Below are positions 35,019-43,037 of a DNA stretch of 64,000 nucleotides, piece after piece. The position numbers and the translations under genes were made by a program. A model generated the notes under the pieces. The model was not told the DNA's origin. It was given only the letters and a program-made list of their open reading frames with translations, and did not search any database. Origin of the DNA: Albidovulum sediminis (GTDB lineage Bacteria; Pseudomonadota; Alphaproteobacteria; Rhodobacterales; Rhodobacteraceae); contig NZ_JAOCQF010000001.1 of NCBI RefSeq assembly GCF_025380365.1, positions 310,001-374,000 of the forward strand, given 5' to 3'. Positions within the stretch are counted from its first letter, which is position 1, and each line of letters opens with the position of its first letter.

Positions 35019-35827
35019 GCGCGCGCCCCCAGATGCCGGTCAAGGAAGGTGACCAGCGGCCGGTTCAACGCCGGCGGGTCTTCGGCCAGCGCCATGTGGC
35101 GAAGGCCGGGCAGGATCAGCGCCTCGGCACCCGCGATCTCGGCCGCGATGGCGCGGGTCATCTCGGGGCCATTGCCGTAATCTTCGTCCCCGGTGATCAC
35201 CAGCGTGGGCACGGCGATCGGCGGGTTCGGCGCAACGACCTCGTCGACGCCTTCGGCGAGGATGCGGTAGATCGACGGATAGACCACCGGATCGTTGGCC
35301 ATGACCCAGGACCGCACAAGATCCATCATCTCGGGATTGGCCGCGCGGAAGCTATCGGTGAACCAGCGCACCAGCGCCGCCTCGACCGTTGCCTGTGGCC
35401 CCTCCGTCCTGGCCTGCCCGACGCGGGCAACGACGGCCGCCTGCGCAGCGGGCGTGCGGCGATGGGGCGAATGCAGGATGCCAAGCGCGCTCACCCGCGC
35501 CGGGTGATCCTGTGCGAAGCGCCGGGCGATCATGCCGCCGAGTGAGAAACCGACAAGCGCCGCCCGCGCGATCCCGAGGTGATCCAGCAGCGCCGCCAGA
35601 TGGTCGGAGAGCGTCCGCAGCGTGGGAGAGGGCGGCGGCGCGGCGCTTTGGCCGTGGCCGGGAAGATCGTAGGTCAGGACCCGGTAGCGCGCCGCCAGGT
35701 CCGGCACGAGCCATTGCCAGCAGGCCCGGTTGAGCCCGAGGCCGTGGATCAGCACCACCACCGGCGCGCCCTCCGGTCCGGTCAGGTCATGGGCGGTGCC
35801 GTCAGGCGCGCGCATGGCCGCGTTCAT
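35015..35827 (-). CDS. alpha/beta hydrolase
   Basis: A 270-residue alpha/beta-hydrolase. The oxyanion HGLGLNRACW is near residue 30, the nucleophile elbow is GFSLGG (Ser near 97), the acid is in ITGDEDYGNG, and the catalytic His is in GLRHMALAEDP. Its size and motifs resemble RutD and the amide hydrolases of pyridine-ring catabolism. The gene overlaps RidA upstream and the CoA-transferase/flavin reductase downstream (ATGA both sides), so it acts in the same pathway, probably on a ring-opened or enamide intermediate (inference). Confidence 0.88.
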   Translation of the reverse strand: MNAAMRAPDGTAHDLTGPEGAPVVVLIHGLGLNRACWQWLVPDLAARYRVLTYDLPGHGQSAAPPPSPTLRTLSDHLAALLDHLGIARAALVGFSLGGMIARRFAQDHPARVSALGILHSPHRRTPAAQAAVVARVGQARTEGPQATVEAALVRWFTDSFRAANPEMMDLVRSWVMANDPVVYPSIYRILAEGVDEVVAPNPPIAVPTLVITGDEDYGNGPEMTRAIAAEIAGAEALILPGLRHMALAEDPPALNRPLVTFLDRHLGARA

Positions 35828-36219
35828 GGCCGGGCCACGGGCTTGTGGGCGATGACCTCGACCTCGACCTTCACGTCGACAAGCAGATCGGAAACCACGG
35901 CAGACCGGGTCGGTGGATCGTTCGGGAAGTATTCGCCATAAACCGCGTTGAAGCCCGGAAAATCGGCGCGATCGACAAGCCAGACCATGGCCTTGACCAC
36001 ATCATCCCGGCTGCATCCGGCCAGCGCCAGCGTCGCGGTGATCTCGTCAAGCACCGCGCGCGTCTGGTCCTCGATCGTCCCCGAGGTCATCACCGCCCCG
36101 TCCCTCATCGGCACCTGCCCGGTCAGGAAAACGAAATCTCCCGCGCGTATCGCCCGGCTGAGCGAAAGGCGGCGTCCGTTGATCACGATCGGTTCCCCGA
36201 TGACCTGCTTTTCCGGCAT
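35824..36219 (-). CDS. RidA family protein (RutC-like)
   Basis: A 131-residue RidA/YjgF/UK114 protein. It includes FVFLTGQVPMRDG, then EDQTRAVLDEITATLALAGCSRDDVVKAMVWL, split across the conserved subunit-interface regions, and the C-terminal PPTRSAVV with the family Arg. Classic RidA deaminates reactive enamines/imines; RutC acts on aminoacrylate peracid products after an LLM oxygenase. The start at 36219 has GGGGGG just upstream; an ORF extension to 36273 is not family-like. First gene of the leftward operon, divergent from an aldehyde dehydrogenase across a region with strong palindromes. Confidence 0.88.
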   Translation of the reverse strand: MPEKQVIGEPIVINGRRLSLSRAIRAGDFVFLTGQVPMRDGAVMTSGTIEDQTRAVLDEITATLALAGCSRDDVVKAMVWLVDRADFPGFNAVYGEYFPNDPPTRSAVVSDLLVDVKVEVEVIAHKPVARP

Positions 36220-36258
36220 CCGCGCCCCCCTTTTCCCAATCCGTGCCATCTGCGGCCG

Positions 36259-36298
36259 TGCGAATATACGCAATTTTCGCCATGGCCTGGCGAAAATT
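36259..36298. promoter_or_regulatory. double palindromic operator between RidA and aldehyde dehydrogenase operons
   Basis: Two adjacent inverted repeats occupy the divergent promoter region: TGCG-AATATA-CGCA at 36259-36272, and an 11-bp-arm perfect repeat AATTTTCGCCA-N5-TGGCGAAAATT at 36272-36298. The second is far beyond chance for a GC-rich genome and should be a regulator binding site controlling both operons. The half-site TGGCGAAAA recurs upstream of the LLM monooxygenase operon (40008-40016). The cognate regulator is not identified. Confidence 0.7.
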
Positions 36299-36361
36299 CG
36301 GAGTTCATCTGTCCCGGCGCGGTCAGTATGGATGGAACCGGACCTGGGGAGGAAACGCGCG

Positions 36362-37843
36362 ATGGCCGACGTGAAACGCTACAAGATGCTGATCGACGGC
36401 GAGTGGGTCGATGCCTCGGACGGCGGCACCTTCGACAGCATCAACCCCGCCACGGGGCAGGTCTGGTCGCGCGTGCCCGAGGCTACGGCGGCGGATGTCG
36501 ACCGCGCGGTGCGCGCCGCCGACCGCGCCTTCAGCTCCGGGCCCTGGGCCTCGATGCTGCCCAGCCAGCGCGGCAAATGCCTGCGCAGGCTGGGCGATCT
36601 CCTGGCCGAGAGGTCGGAGCAGCTGGGCCGGACGGAATCGATCGACACCGGCAAGATGCTGAAGGAAACCCGCTGGCAGGCGAAGTACATCGCCGAGTTC
36701 TTCCATTTCTACGCGGGCTGCGCCGACAAGATCGCGGGCGAGACGCTGCCCATCGACAAGCCCGACCTGTTCGTCTTCACGCGGCGCGAACCCCTGGGCG
36801 TGGTGGCCGCCGTGGTGCCCTGGAACTCGCAGCTGTTCCTGGTGGCGGTGAAGATCGGCCCCGCGCTGGCGGCGGGCAATACCGTGGTGCTGAAGGCGTC
36901 GGAGCAGGCCTCGGCGGCGATGCTGGAGTTCGGTGAGCTGATCGAAGAGGCGGGCTTTCCCCCCGGTGTGGTCAACATCGTCTCGGGCCACGGCGATCCG
37001 TGCGGCAAGGCGCTGACCTCGCACTCGCTGGTCGCGCGCATCTCCTTCACCGGCGGCCCGAACGCCGCCCGGCATGTCCTTTACAATTCGGCCGAGAACT
37101 TTGCCGAGGTCTCGCTGGAACTTGGCGGCAAGTCGCCCTTCATCGTCTTCGAGGACGCGGACATCGAAAGCGCGGTGAACGGATCGATCGCCGGGATCTT
37201 CGGGGCGACGGGGCAAAGCTGCGTGGCGGGGTCGCGGCTCTATCTGCACGAAGACATCGCCGACGAATTCCTCGAACGGATGACCGCGATTGCGCGCACC
37301 ATCCTGATCGGCGACCCCTTGGCCGAGGAAACCCAGATGGGGCCGCTTTGCACCGCGGGCCAGCTTGACCACATCGAACGCGAGGTCGCCCGCGCGCTCA
37401 GCGAGGGCGCGCGCCTTGTGACCGGCGGCAAGCGGCCTGCGGGGCTCCCGGGCACCTATTACGAGCCCACGATCCTCGAATGTCCGCGCCAGGACCTGCA
37501 CATCGTCGATACCGAGCTTTTCGGCCCGGTGCTGGCGGTGCAGCGGTTCCGCACCGAGGAAGAGGTGATCGGGCTGGCCAATGACACCAGGCACGGGCTG
37601 GCCGCCGGCATCTTCACCCGCTCGGGCGCGCGGCAGATGCGGATGGCCAAGGCGATCCGTGCCGGCATCGTCTGGATCAACACCTACCGCGTCGTGTCGC
37701 CCATCGCCGAGTTTGGCGGGGTCAAGGGATCGGGCTACGGCCGCGAAAGCGGCTTTCAGGCGATGTGGGACTATACGCGCCCGAAGACCGTCTGGGTGAA
37801 CACCTCCGACACGCCGATGGCCAATCCCTTCGTCATGCGGTAA
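36362..37843 (+). CDS. aldehyde dehydrogenase family protein
   Basis: A 493-residue NAD(P)-dependent aldehyde dehydrogenase with all landmarks: VVPWNSQLFLVAVKIGPALA, ISFTGG, catalytic Glu in ELGGKSP, catalytic Cys in GATGQSCVAGSRLYL, and EEVIGLANDTRHGLAAGIF. The start at 36362 has GGGGAGG nine bases before it; upstream in-frame codons lie in the operator. Rhodobacterial relatives include betaine-aldehyde-like and pyridine-ring-pathway dehydrogenases. It is transcribed divergently from the RidA/hydrolase/flavin-reductase operon and probably oxidises the aldehyde made by the monooxygenase step (inference). Confidence 0.92.
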   Translation: MADVKRYKMLIDGEWVDASDGGTFDSINPATGQVWSRVPEATAADVDRAVRAADRAFSSGPWASMLPSQRGKCLRRLGDLLAERSEQLGRTESIDTGKMLKETRWQAKYIAEFFHFYAGCADKIAGETLPIDKPDLFVFTRREPLGVVAAVVPWNSQLFLVAVKIGPALAAGNTVVLKASEQASAAMLEFGELIEEAGFPPGVVNIVSGHGDPCGKALTSHSLVARISFTGGPNAARHVLYNSAENFAEVSLELGGKSPFIVFEDADIESAVNGSIAGIFGATGQSCVAGSRLYLHEDIADEFLERMTAIARTILIGDPLAEETQMGPLCTAGQLDHIEREVARALSEGARLVTGGKRPAGLPGTYYEPTILECPRQDLHIVDTELFGPVLAVQRFRTEEEVIGLANDTRHGLAAGIFTRSGARQMRMAKAIRAGIVWINTYRVVSPIAEFGGVKGSGYGRESGFQAMWDYTRPKTVWVNTSDTPMANPFVMR

Positions 37844-37914
37844 GGGCGTCGTGCGCCCTGCGGTCTGCCGCCGGGCTGCCGGCACGCGCCTGCAGTCGGC
37901 ATTTCGCGCGAAGG

Positions 37915-38820
37915 TCAGGCGGCGCCGGGTGCCGCCCGTGTTCCCGCGCGTCCCCGGTGGCGGTCTTCGCGCGGGGATTGACCGAACTTGCGCGAATAGT
38001 CACGGCTGAACTGTGCGGGGCTTTCGTAGCCGACATCGAAGGCGACCGAGGAAATCGCATCGCTGCTTTCCATGATAAGCCGGCGCGCCTCGAGAAGGCG
38101 AACATCCTTCTGGTACTGGCCGGGCGTCTGGCCCGTCACTGCCTTGAAATGCGCGTGGAATGACGACTTGCTCATGCCGGCATGTGCCGCCAGAACTGAA
38201 ACCGACAGCGGTTCGTTGATGGAAGAACGGATCGACGCAATCGCCCTGGCGAGGTGGTTCGAGGGGTCGTCGCGGCGAAGGAAACGCCGCAGGATGGCCC
38301 CTTGCGCGGACACGAGCAGACGGGCGTGTATCTCGCGCAGAAGGATCGGACCAAGAAGCGCTGCGGCCGCGTCGCCACGGACAAGCTCAAGGAACCGGGC
38401 GACGGCGCCAGTCAGGCCGGCGTCCGCCGGGTAAGATCTCAGCGCCGCCATATCCTGCTGTCCGTCATCGAAGTCCGGAACAAGGTCATAGAAGCTGCGC
38501 AACAGGCCAAGATCGATGGGAAGCACGAAGGCGGCATAGGGTTTGTCCGGCGATGCTTCGGTGATGCGTGACAGGACCGGCAGGTCATGGCTGACGATGA
38601 TGGCGTGCCCGGCAGGGCAATGAACGCGGTGGGTGCCTGCCATGACCTCCTTCGCCCCCTGAATGACCATGCACAGGAGCGGGCGGTAAAGCGACCCCTC
38701 GATGGCGGAAGGATGACTGCGCCAGAGGATCGCGGCATCCCCCAACCCGAGCTTGGTAACGCCATCCGTCGCCGCGGCGTCCACAAGATCGCCCGCCATC
38801 CGAGAGAGTTCCGGTTCCAC
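37915..38820 (-). CDS. AraC family transcriptional regulator
   Basis: A 301-residue regulator with an AraC_N (YesN-type) ligand domain (about 25-175, with YRPLLCMVIQGAKEVMAG) and a C-terminal AraC HTH (about 190-285, with LAAHAGMSKSSFHAHFKAVT and then VAFDVGYESPAQFSRDYSRKFG). I chose the GTG at 38820 because GGAGG lies 5 bases upstream and the length matches the family; the frame is open to an ATG at 38937. It is divergent from the aldo/keto reductase gene, a common pair in which the regulator controls the reductase. Confidence 0.85.
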   Translation of the reverse strand: MEPELSRMAGDLVDAAATDGVTKLGLGDAAILWRSHPSAIEGSLYRPLLCMVIQGAKEVMAGTHRVHCPAGHAIIVSHDLPVLSRITEASPDKPYAAFVLPIDLGLLRSFYDLVPDFDDGQQDMAALRSYPADAGLTGAVARFLELVRGDAAAALLGPILLREIHARLLVSAQGAILRRFLRRDDPSNHLARAIASIRSSINEPLSVSVLAAHAGMSKSSFHAHFKAVTGQTPGQYQKDVRLLEARRLIMESSDAISSVAFDVGYESPAQFSRDYSRKFGQSPREDRHRGRAGTRAAPGAA

Positions 38821-39008
38821 AACGCCTCCATCCTTCTGCGCCGGGCAAGGGGTAGCACAGCCTGCGGTCAACTTGGCATTCTTTCCGTTGGTATGGAGGA
38901 ATTGACAAGTGTTCTCTCTCAATGAGCAAGAAACCATCTGTCTTGTCAGCTAAAGATCATCCTGAAAGTCAAATACCCTGGGCATCTGGGTGCTAGCCGG
39001 AGATCGAA

Positions 39009-39932
39009 ATGACTGACCATTCCACAAGGAAAAGCAAGACAGCTGCCGGCATTCCTCCGGTCGGATTCGGGACGTACCTGATTGCAGACGATGATGCGCC
39101 GGCTGCCGTCGCCGCCGCGATCGCGGCCGGCTATCGCCACATCGACACCGCTGCCGGCTATCAAAACGAGGCGGGGGTAGGCAGAGGCATCCGCGAGGGG
39201 ATCGAAGATGCCGGCCTTGACCGCTCGGACATCTTCGTGACAACCAAGCTCTGGCCCGGGAATCCTGCCTGGGGCGACAAGCCGAAAGGTTACGGCGAGA
39301 CCGTCGCGGCCTTCGCAGGTTCACTGGACGCACTCGGGCTCGACTACGTCGATCTCTACCTCATCCACGCACCCTCAGGCGGGTCCGAGCGCGTGAACGA
39401 ATGGCGGGCACTGGTCGATCTGAAAGCGCAGGGCAAGGCGCGGTCGATCGGGGTAAGCAATTACACCGAGGCACATGTCGAGGAGATCCGCGCCGCGGGC
39501 TTGCCGTTGCCGGAGTACAATCAGATCGAGCTGCATCCCTGGTCGCAGAAGCCGCAGCTTCTGGAGTTCATGGCGAAAAACGGGATCGCGCCTATCGCCT
39601 ATAGCTCGCTCGTGCCCCTTTCCACGTGGCGTGCCGCACCCGGTCAAGGCAGCGCGAAGACCAGCGAGATGCGCGCCGCGGGCGACGAAGCCGGTTCGCC
39701 CTTCAAGGCGATGGCCGTCAAGTACGGTGTGACGGAGGCGCAGGTGCTGCTGCGCTGGGGTGTGCAGAAAGGCTTTGCGGTCCTGCCCAAGAGCCTGAAT
39801 CCCGTGCGGATGCGCCAGAACATCGACCTCTTCGGATTCGAGATAGATGCGGAAGACATGGCGCTGCTCGCAACCATGGATCGCGGCGACGGCGTTGCAT
39901 GGGCGACCGGGGATCCGCGTTTCATGGGGTAG
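39009..39932 (+). CDS. aldo/keto reductase
   Basis: A 307-residue NADPH-dependent (alpha/beta)8 reductase: PPVGFGTYLI, YRHIDTAAGYQNEAGVGRGI with the catalytic Asp and Tyr, a Lys in FVTTKLWPGN, a substrate loop with the catalytic-His position YLIHAP, SIGVSNYTEAHVEEI, and NQIELHPWSQK. It would reduce an aldehyde or ketone. It is divergent from an AraC regulator and is separated by 168 bp from the LLM operon, so it may or may not belong to the same pathway. Confidence 0.88.
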   Translation: MTDHSTRKSKTAAGIPPVGFGTYLIADDDAPAAVAAAIAAGYRHIDTAAGYQNEAGVGRGIREGIEDAGLDRSDIFVTTKLWPGNPAWGDKPKGYGETVAAFAGSLDALGLDYVDLYLIHAPSGGSERVNEWRALVDLKAQGKARSIGVSNYTEAHVEEIRAAGLPLPEYNQIELHPWSQKPQLLEFMAKNGIAPIAYSSLVPLSTWRAAPGQGSAKTSEMRAAGDEAGSPFKAMAVKYGVTEAQVLLRWGVQKGFAVLPKSLNPVRMRQNIDLFGFEIDAEDMALLATMDRGDGVAWATGDPRFMG

Positions 39933-40007
39933 GTCCGGCTGACCCGCCGAAGCGAGGCGAAGCTGCCCTGACAGACAAGGCCGGGGTCTCACCACGGACG
40001 AAAACGT

Positions 40008-40043
40008 TGGCGAAAAACCGCTTTGGGTGTCGAAATTCCGACA
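40008..40043. promoter_or_regulatory. candidate operator upstream of the LLM monooxygenase operon
   Basis: TGGCGAAAA at 40008-40016 repeats the half-site of the palindrome at 36272-36298. It is followed by the inverted repeat TGTCG-N6-CGACA at 40028-40043. Both lie within 95 bp of the monooxygenase start. The shared half-site suggests that the operons are co-regulated, though nine bases can recur by chance. Confidence 0.42.
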
Positions 40044-40100
40044 AACACCGGCCGCGAAGCGGCGAACATGGAGGTCAAAAGCGATCCGGGGAGGGATGAG

Positions 40101-41135
40101 ATGAAATTTCAGCTGGCGATCAACCTGGAGCGCTTGGACGACACGCTCGACATGCGGGACGTCGCGCGCCACACGCTTGAAATGGTGCAGATGGCGGAGG
40201 AGGGCGGCTTTACCATCGCCTGGGCGGCCGAACACCACGCGCTGGAGATGACCATCGCGCCCAACCCCTTCTCGATCCTGACCTGGTGGGCCGAGAATAC
40301 CAGCCGCATCCGCCTGGGCACGGCTGTCGCCGTCGCCGCCTACTGGCATCCGATCAAGCTGGCGGGCGAGGCGGCCTTCTTCGACCTGATCTCGGGCGGG
40401 CGGCTCGAATTCGGCATCGGTTCGGGCGCCTACCAGCGCGAGTTCGACCGCATGCATCCTGGCCTGAAGCAATCGGACGCCTGGCGCCACATGCAGGAAA
40501 TGCTGCCCGCCGTGCAGGCGCTCTGGCAGGGCGACTATGAGCACAACGGCCAGTTCTGGTCCTTCCCCAAGGCCACGTCGGTGCCAAAGCCCCTGCAGAA
40601 GGAGGTGCCGATCTGGGTCGCCGCGCGCGCGCCGATGACCTACGACTACGCGGTCAGGAACGGCTGCAACATCCAGTCCTGGCCGCTCACGCGCGGGATG
40701 GACGAGGCCGAGACCTACATGGCTCGCATGGCCGAGGCGATGGCCGCCAACCCCGGCAAGAAGCGCCCCACGATGGCGATGATGCGCCACACCGCCCTTT
40801 ACGACCGCAAGGAAGACTGGATGGTGCCGGTGCGCGCGGCGCAGCGCCAGCTGTCGCAGTTCGAGAACCTGTTCAAGAACATGGGCGACGTGGAAAACGG
40901 CTTTCCGCGCTCGATCCCCTTTGACCAGCTCGGCAACCGCGCCGAATACGACCCGGAGATGCTGACGCGCAACCTGATGTTCGGCACGCCCGACGAGGTG
41001 ATCGCCAAGCTGAAGCAGTACGAGGCGATCGGCGTCGACGAATTCATCTACTACGCCTCGCTCGGCCTTGGCCACAGGGAGCAGAAACGCTCGATGGAGC
41101 TGTTCTGCAAGGAAGTCATCCCCGCGTTCTCCTGA
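40101..41135 (+). CDS. LLM class flavin-dependent monooxygenase
   Basis: A 344-residue bacterial-luciferase-like TIM barrel: FTIAWAAEHHAL (about 38-49), RIRLGTAVAVAAYWHPIKLA, and RLEFGIGSGAYQREFDRM. Such enzymes use reduced FMN delivered by a separate reductase and O2 to oxygenate C-N or C-S substrates; RutA (pyrimidine ring) and trigonelline or pyridine oxygenases belong here. The ATG at 40101 follows GAGGGATGAG; an in-frame extension to 40023 is unlikely. It leads an operon with a CaiD-like crotonase and a carnitine-dehydrogenase-like gene. The only flavin reductase in view is the domain fused to the CoA-transferase at 32934-35018. Confidence 0.9.
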   Translation: MKFQLAINLERLDDTLDMRDVARHTLEMVQMAEEGGFTIAWAAEHHALEMTIAPNPFSILTWWAENTSRIRLGTAVAVAAYWHPIKLAGEAAFFDLISGGRLEFGIGSGAYQREFDRMHPGLKQSDAWRHMQEMLPAVQALWQGDYEHNGQFWSFPKATSVPKPLQKEVPIWVAARAPMTYDYAVRNGCNIQSWPLTRGMDEAETYMARMAEAMAANPGKKRPTMAMMRHTALYDRKEDWMVPVRAAQRQLSQFENLFKNMGDVENGFPRSIPFDQLGNRAEYDPEMLTRNLMFGTPDEVIAKLKQYEAIGVDEFIYYASLGLGHREQKRSMELFCKEVIPAFS

Positions 41136-41143
41136 GGGTTCCG

Positions 41144-41941
41144 ATGTCTCTTGTCGAAACGGCGCGGCGCGGCCGCGTGCTGGAAGTCACGCTGAACAAG
41201 CCCAAGGTCAACGCCATCGACATCGAGATGAGCCGGCAGATGGGCCGGGCCTTCGCCGAGTTGCGCGACGACCCGGAGCTTTGGTGCGCGATCCTGACCG
41301 GCGCGGGGAAGAAGATCTTTTCCGCCGGCTGGGACCTGAAGGCGCTGAACGCGGGCGAGATGGAGCTCGATAACTGGTGGCAGGAGGATTACGGGATCGG
41401 CGGCTTTGCCGGGCTGACCGAGAACTGGCGGCTGAACAAGCCGGTGATCTGCGCGCTGAACGGCCTGGCCATCGGCGGCGGCTTTGAAATCGCGCTGTCC
41501 TGCGACCTGATCATCGCCGCCGAGCACGTGGAATTCGGCCTGCCGGAGATGCCGCTGGGCATCGTGCCCGACGCGGGTGCGCTGCAACGCCTGCCGCGCC
41601 GCATCCCCCACAACATCGCGATGGAGATGTTCCTTCTGGGCCGCCGCATGACCGCGCAGGAGGCCGCGCACTACGGCCTTGTCAACAAGGTCGTGCCGAA
41701 AGGGCAGGAAATGGATGCGGCCCGCGAATGGGCCGACCGGATTGCCGGTTCGGCGCCGCTGGCGATGCAAAGCGTCAAGGAGGTGCAGCGCGCAATCGAA
41801 TGCCGGCCGCTGGAACAGGCCTTCGCCCATATGCGCGAAGGCGACCTGCCGACCTACCGCAGGATGCTGACTTCGGAGGACGCCAGGGAAGGCGTGGCGG
41901 CCTTCGTCGAGCGGCGCGATCCCGTGTTCAAGGGGCGATAA
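41144..41941 (+). CDS. crotonase, carnitinyl-CoA dehydratase (CaiD)-like
   Basis: A 265-residue enoyl-CoA hydratase/isomerase that resembles CaiD along its whole length: AILTGAGKKIFSAGWDLKAL (oxyanion/CoA region), GGFAGLTENWRLNKPVICALNG, GLPEMPLGIVPDAG (Glu of the active site), and a C-terminal FVERRDPVFKGR like the CaiD ending. It would add or remove water at a beta-position of an acyl-CoA. An insertion DNWWQEDYGI near residue 80 differs from CaiD. It lies 8 bp after the monooxygenase gene and 1 bp before the dehydrogenase gene, so all three are one transcript. Confidence 0.88.
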   Translation: MSLVETARRGRVLEVTLNKPKVNAIDIEMSRQMGRAFAELRDDPELWCAILTGAGKKIFSAGWDLKALNAGEMELDNWWQEDYGIGGFAGLTENWRLNKPVICALNGLAIGGGFEIALSCDLIIAAEHVEFGLPEMPLGIVPDAGALQRLPRRIPHNIAMEMFLLGRRMTAQEAAHYGLVNKVVPKGQEMDAAREWADRIAGSAPLAMQSVKEVQRAIECRPLEQAFAHMREGDLPTYRRMLTSEDAREGVAAFVERRDPVFKGR

Positions 41942-41942
41942 G

Positions 41943-42893
41943 ATGTATCCCGATCCTTCCTCTGTCACCCGCGTCACCACGCTTGGCGCGGGTCCCATCG
42001 GCGGGGGCTGGGCCGCGCATTTCCTGGCGCGCGGCTATGACGTGACCGCCTATATCCACGCCGAAGGCGAACGCGCGGCGCTGATGTCGGTCATCGACAC
42101 CGCCTGGATCAGCCTTGAGGCGCTGGGGCTGGCCCCCGGTGCCTCGCGCGACCGGCTGAGGGTCACGACCGATCTCGATGCGGCGGTGCGGGACGCGCAG
42201 TTCATCCAGGAAAGCGCGCCCGAGCGGCTGGAGCTGAAGCAGGCGCTCTACAAGCGTTTGGGCGAGGTCGCGCCGAGGGGCTGTGTCATCGCCTCCTCGA
42301 CCTCGGGGCTGATGATGACGGACATCCAGAAGGACTGCCCGACGCCCGAACGCACCGTCATCGGCCACCCGTTCAACCCGCCCTACCTTCTGCCGCTGGT
42401 CGAGATCGTCGGCGGCCGGAAAACCGATCCGGCAGCCGTGCGGTGGGCGGAGGATTTCTACCGGGTTGCGGGCAAGGCGCCGCTGGTGATGAAGAAGGAA
42501 ATCCCCGGCTTCGTCGCCACGCGGCTGCAGGAGGCGCTCTGGCGCGAGGCCCTGCACATGGTGGCGAACGGCGAGGCGACGCCAGAAGACATCGACAACG
42601 CGCTGATGAACGGCCCGGCGCCGCGCATGGCGGTGCAAGGCCAGTGCATGGCCTTCCACGTCGCCTGCGGAGAGGGTGGCATGGCCACCAACCTCGACCA
42701 GTTCGGCCCGGCGCTGAAATGGCCCTGGACGCGGCTCGAGGCGCCCGAACTGACGCGGGAACTGCGCGACCGCATGGTCGACGGCTGCAACGCCATCGCC
42801 GCGGGGCGACCTTTCGAGGAGATGGCGGCAGAGCGCGACCGGGAGATCGTCGCCGTCCTCAACGCGATCCGCGCGGCGCGGCGCAGGACGTGA
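41943..42893 (+). CDS. 3-hydroxyacyl-CoA dehydrogenase family, carnitine 3-dehydrogenase-like
   Basis: A 316-residue NAD-dependent dehydrogenase with an N-terminal Rossmann domain (TLGAGPIGGGWAAHFLARGY) and a 3HCDH C-terminal domain. Segments FIQESAPERLELK, SSTSGL, VIGHPFNPPYLLPLVEIVGG and KEIPGFVATRLQEALWREALH match the carnitine 3-dehydrogenase/CdhA group rather than ordinary FadB-type enzymes. It would oxidise a beta-hydroxy group to the beta-keto acid that BKACE (23073-23966) can cleave. It is the last gene of the LLM operon. L-gulonate dehydrogenase-type enzymes are the closest alternative. Confidence 0.87.
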   Translation: MYPDPSSVTRVTTLGAGPIGGGWAAHFLARGYDVTAYIHAEGERAALMSVIDTAWISLEALGLAPGASRDRLRVTTDLDAAVRDAQFIQESAPERLELKQALYKRLGEVAPRGCVIASSTSGLMMTDIQKDCPTPERTVIGHPFNPPYLLPLVEIVGGRKTDPAAVRWAEDFYRVAGKAPLVMKKEIPGFVATRLQEALWREALHMVANGEATPEDIDNALMNGPAPRMAVQGQCMAFHVACGEGGMATNLDQFGPALKWPWTRLEAPELTRELRDRMVDGCNAIAAGRPFEEMAAERDREIVAVLNAIRAARRRT

Positions 42894-42901
42894 TCGCCCG
42901 A

Positions 42902-42925
42902 ACCCGCGCGACGGCGCGTGCGGGT
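42902..42925 (+). terminator. possible terminator after the LLM operon
   Basis: An imperfect GC-rich inverted repeat (ACCCGC..GCGGGT with inner GCG/CGC pairing) begins nine bases after the dehydrogenase stop, at a convergent junction with the arsenic operon. There is no T-run. Confidence 0.4.
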
Positions 42926-43037
42926 CCCGAGGTGGGGCCCCGACGCTGAAGCCGGGCGACAGCCCGTCTTTCGCCGACCCGCCACGGCTCCATGCCCGCC
43001 CTTCCGGCAGGGCAGGCCCGCCGTGCTCGACACCCGG

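Noticed and set aside
32320-35827. A complete Rut pyrimidine-degradation operon
   Set aside because: RidA, hydrolase and flavin reductase types match, but there is no RutB, RutE or RutG and the reductase is fused to a CoA-transferase, so only a Rut-like logic can be claimed.
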